Shown: positions 62,850-64,000 of the stretch, piece after piece | Numbering within the stretch: the stretch's first letter is position 1 | How the letters are laid out: every line of letters begins with the position of its first letter | From: Kappaphycus alvarezii | Taxonomy: Eukaryota > Rhodophyta > Florideophyceae > Gigartinales > Solieriaceae | Direction of reading: 5' to 3' | Assembly: GCA_002205965.3 (NCBI GenBank) | Contig: NADL03000676.1 | Location: 38,205 to 102,204, forward strand | DNA: 64,000 bases | The notes under the pieces: model-generated | The model's database searches: none | What the model was told of the DNA's origin: nothing | What the model saw: the letters and a program-made list of their open reading frames with translations, nothing else | Position numbers and translations under genes: made by a program

Positions 62850-64000
62850 TCACTAATTGAATATGATGTGTTTGAAGTGGTCGACCTCCCGAAAAATAAG
62901 AAACACATTCGAGTTAGTGGGCTTTCGTTTTAAAAAACGACTAAGAATGGTATATTGTAATAATAAGGCACGGCTACTAGCGAAAGGTTTTCCCAGATTC
63001 ATAGTACTGGCTATTTGAAGTGTTCGCTCCATTAAACCAAGTTCACACTGTAAGATTTTTAATTGTAGATTGCTGCTGTACACGATATGGAGATTGAACA
63101 AATGACATCAAAACACCTTTCTAAACGGTGAAACTTGAGAAGGAGATATATCTGGAGCCGCCTACTCTTCCATTGAACTACAGAAGCAGTTAATTAAAAG
63201 TCTTGGCAGGACAAGACGTGGAGTTTAGAGAAAGTATATATGGCCTACGGAGGCATCGAGAGCTTTTGGTATTAAGTTCCATAGGGTAATGTTACACCTC
63301 AATTCACGCAGTCTACGGCTGACCGCATGCCTTTGCTTCAAGAAAATGTGTGAACTTTATGTGGTATGTCATTGTGTATGTCGATGACGTACTATATCAT
63401 CGAAAAGCATTAAGTATGCCAAGATGTGAAGGCCATGTTAAAACGGGATTTTGAAGTCAGATACTTCAAGGCAGCAAATATTTTCTCGGGTTTGCCATTT
63501 GTCGGAATAGAAAGAAACCGACTATAAGAATTGGTCAAAAGCAATATATGCTTATGTTCTAGAGAATTTGGTATGAGTTCTTCCTAAAGGGACCAATACA
63601 CCAATGGTTGCGAGGTCAAATTGACTATGATAATGGAAGCAGAAACGAGATGAACATTTCCATACCGCAAGCTTGTCGGTTGTCTCATGTACTTGGCAGT
63701 GACAAGCACGGCCAAATATTTTGTATGCAGTTGGAGTACTGGCGAGATAGTTACACAGTTCGGCTGCAAAATACATTGGATTGCAGCCAAAAGGCTGTTG
63801 CGATACTTGAAATAACCGTAGATTACAGTATATGTTATATGGAAGTAGTGAATCTGTCATAGACGATTCACTGATTCTAATTGGCGGGTAACAAGTCGAG
63901 TAAATCAACAAGCGGTTTCGAGTTTTCGTGTTTATAAAGGAGCTTTTTCATGGAAGTCGAAACTTCAGACTGTTGTTGCCGCGTCTACTACTGAAGCTGA
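62850..64000 (+). pseudogene. pol: Copia element 2 reverse transcriptase and start of RNase H
   Basis: V-D-L-P-K-N-K-K-H-I-R-V (62,880-62,915) is the start of the RT region. The catalytic V-Y-V-D-D-V-L is read at 63,375-63,395, then Y-R-K-L-V-G-C-L-M-Y-L-A-V-T (63,663-63,704), W-I-A-A-K-R-L-L-R-Y-L-K (63,777-63,812) and S-W-K-S-K-L-Q-T-V-V-A-A-S-T-T-E-A to the window end. Several stops and indels are present. Confidence 0.8.

Larger units (their letters stand above)
59895..64000 (+). mobile_element. Ty1/copia element 2, running off the right edge
   Basis: About 370 bp of LTR and leader (matching 44,050-44,420 reversed) is followed by gag (60,276-61,070), protease (61,070-61,371), integrase, reverse transcriptase and the start of RNase H. 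Its 5' LTR is truncated at about 59,895, beside the non-LTR scrap. The window ends inside the S-T-T-E-A motif of RNase H, so the 3' part is outside. It is less decayed than element 1 in gag and protease but has many stops in pol. Confidence 0.85.

Noticed and set aside
1-64000. CRISPR arrays, bacterial operons, rRNA genes
   Set aside because: No regularly spaced repeats, no ribosome-binding-site patterned gene clusters and no conserved rRNA cores were seen.

Overview
The window is eukaryotic, repeat-rich DNA with no intact host gene that I can name. Nearly everything recognisable is a transposable element or its remains: Ty3/gypsy and Ty1/copia LTR retrotransposons, non-LTR retrotransposons with a restriction-like endonuclease, a decayed CACTA/Tnp2-like DNA transposon, and a dispersed repeat family that carries an acidic reading frame. 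Chromodomain integrases, endonuclease-type non-LTR elements and Tnp2-like transposases together fit a filamentous or zoosporic microbe (fungus, oomycete, plasmodiophorid or similar). That placement is inference; nothing here fixes the species. There are no rRNA genes, CRISPR arrays or bacterial operons.

Layout, left end. 23-2062 is one 680-codon frame broken by five stops. 2309-4954 is a non-LTR retrotransposon split by a 718-bp insertion with a 7-bp target duplication. 5181-6341 holds decayed coding pieces of unknown type. 8224-9480 is a copy of the acidic-tail repeat. About 9.7-15.15 kb is decayed coding sequence, the best-recognised part being a Tnp2-like transposase (10.7-15.15 kb).

Middle. 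15.9-20.2 kb holds two antisense non-LTR fragments and more copies of the dispersed repeat. 23.4-24.8 kb (minus), 31.9-34.2 kb (plus) and 38.2-40.7 kb (plus) are three heavily decayed Ty3/gypsy pol genes in AT-rich sequence. Around 41.4-42.7 and 45.06-45.32 kb pairs of LTR ends lie in inverted orientation.

Right end. A copia element (about 45,330-58,074) was hit twice: by a young chromodomain gypsy element (46,464-52,822; 518-bp LTRs differing at 8 sites; target duplication ATGAC) inside its protease codons, and by the acidic-tail repeat (55,378-56,885) inside its RNase H region. A second copia element of the same family runs from about 59,895 off the right edge.

The most interesting item is in the young gypsy element. 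Between its primer-binding site and gag it carries an extra reading frame (51,566-52,153, minus) with two U1/matrin-type C2H2 zinc fingers, next to a tRNA-like, possibly SINE-derived segment. Also worth attention are a strong local excess of palindromes centred on CAGCTG in the non-retroelement parts of the first 15 kb, the dispersed acidic-tail repeat family, and primer-binding sites that point to initiator-methionine tRNA, full-length for the gypsy and a half-tRNA for the copia.
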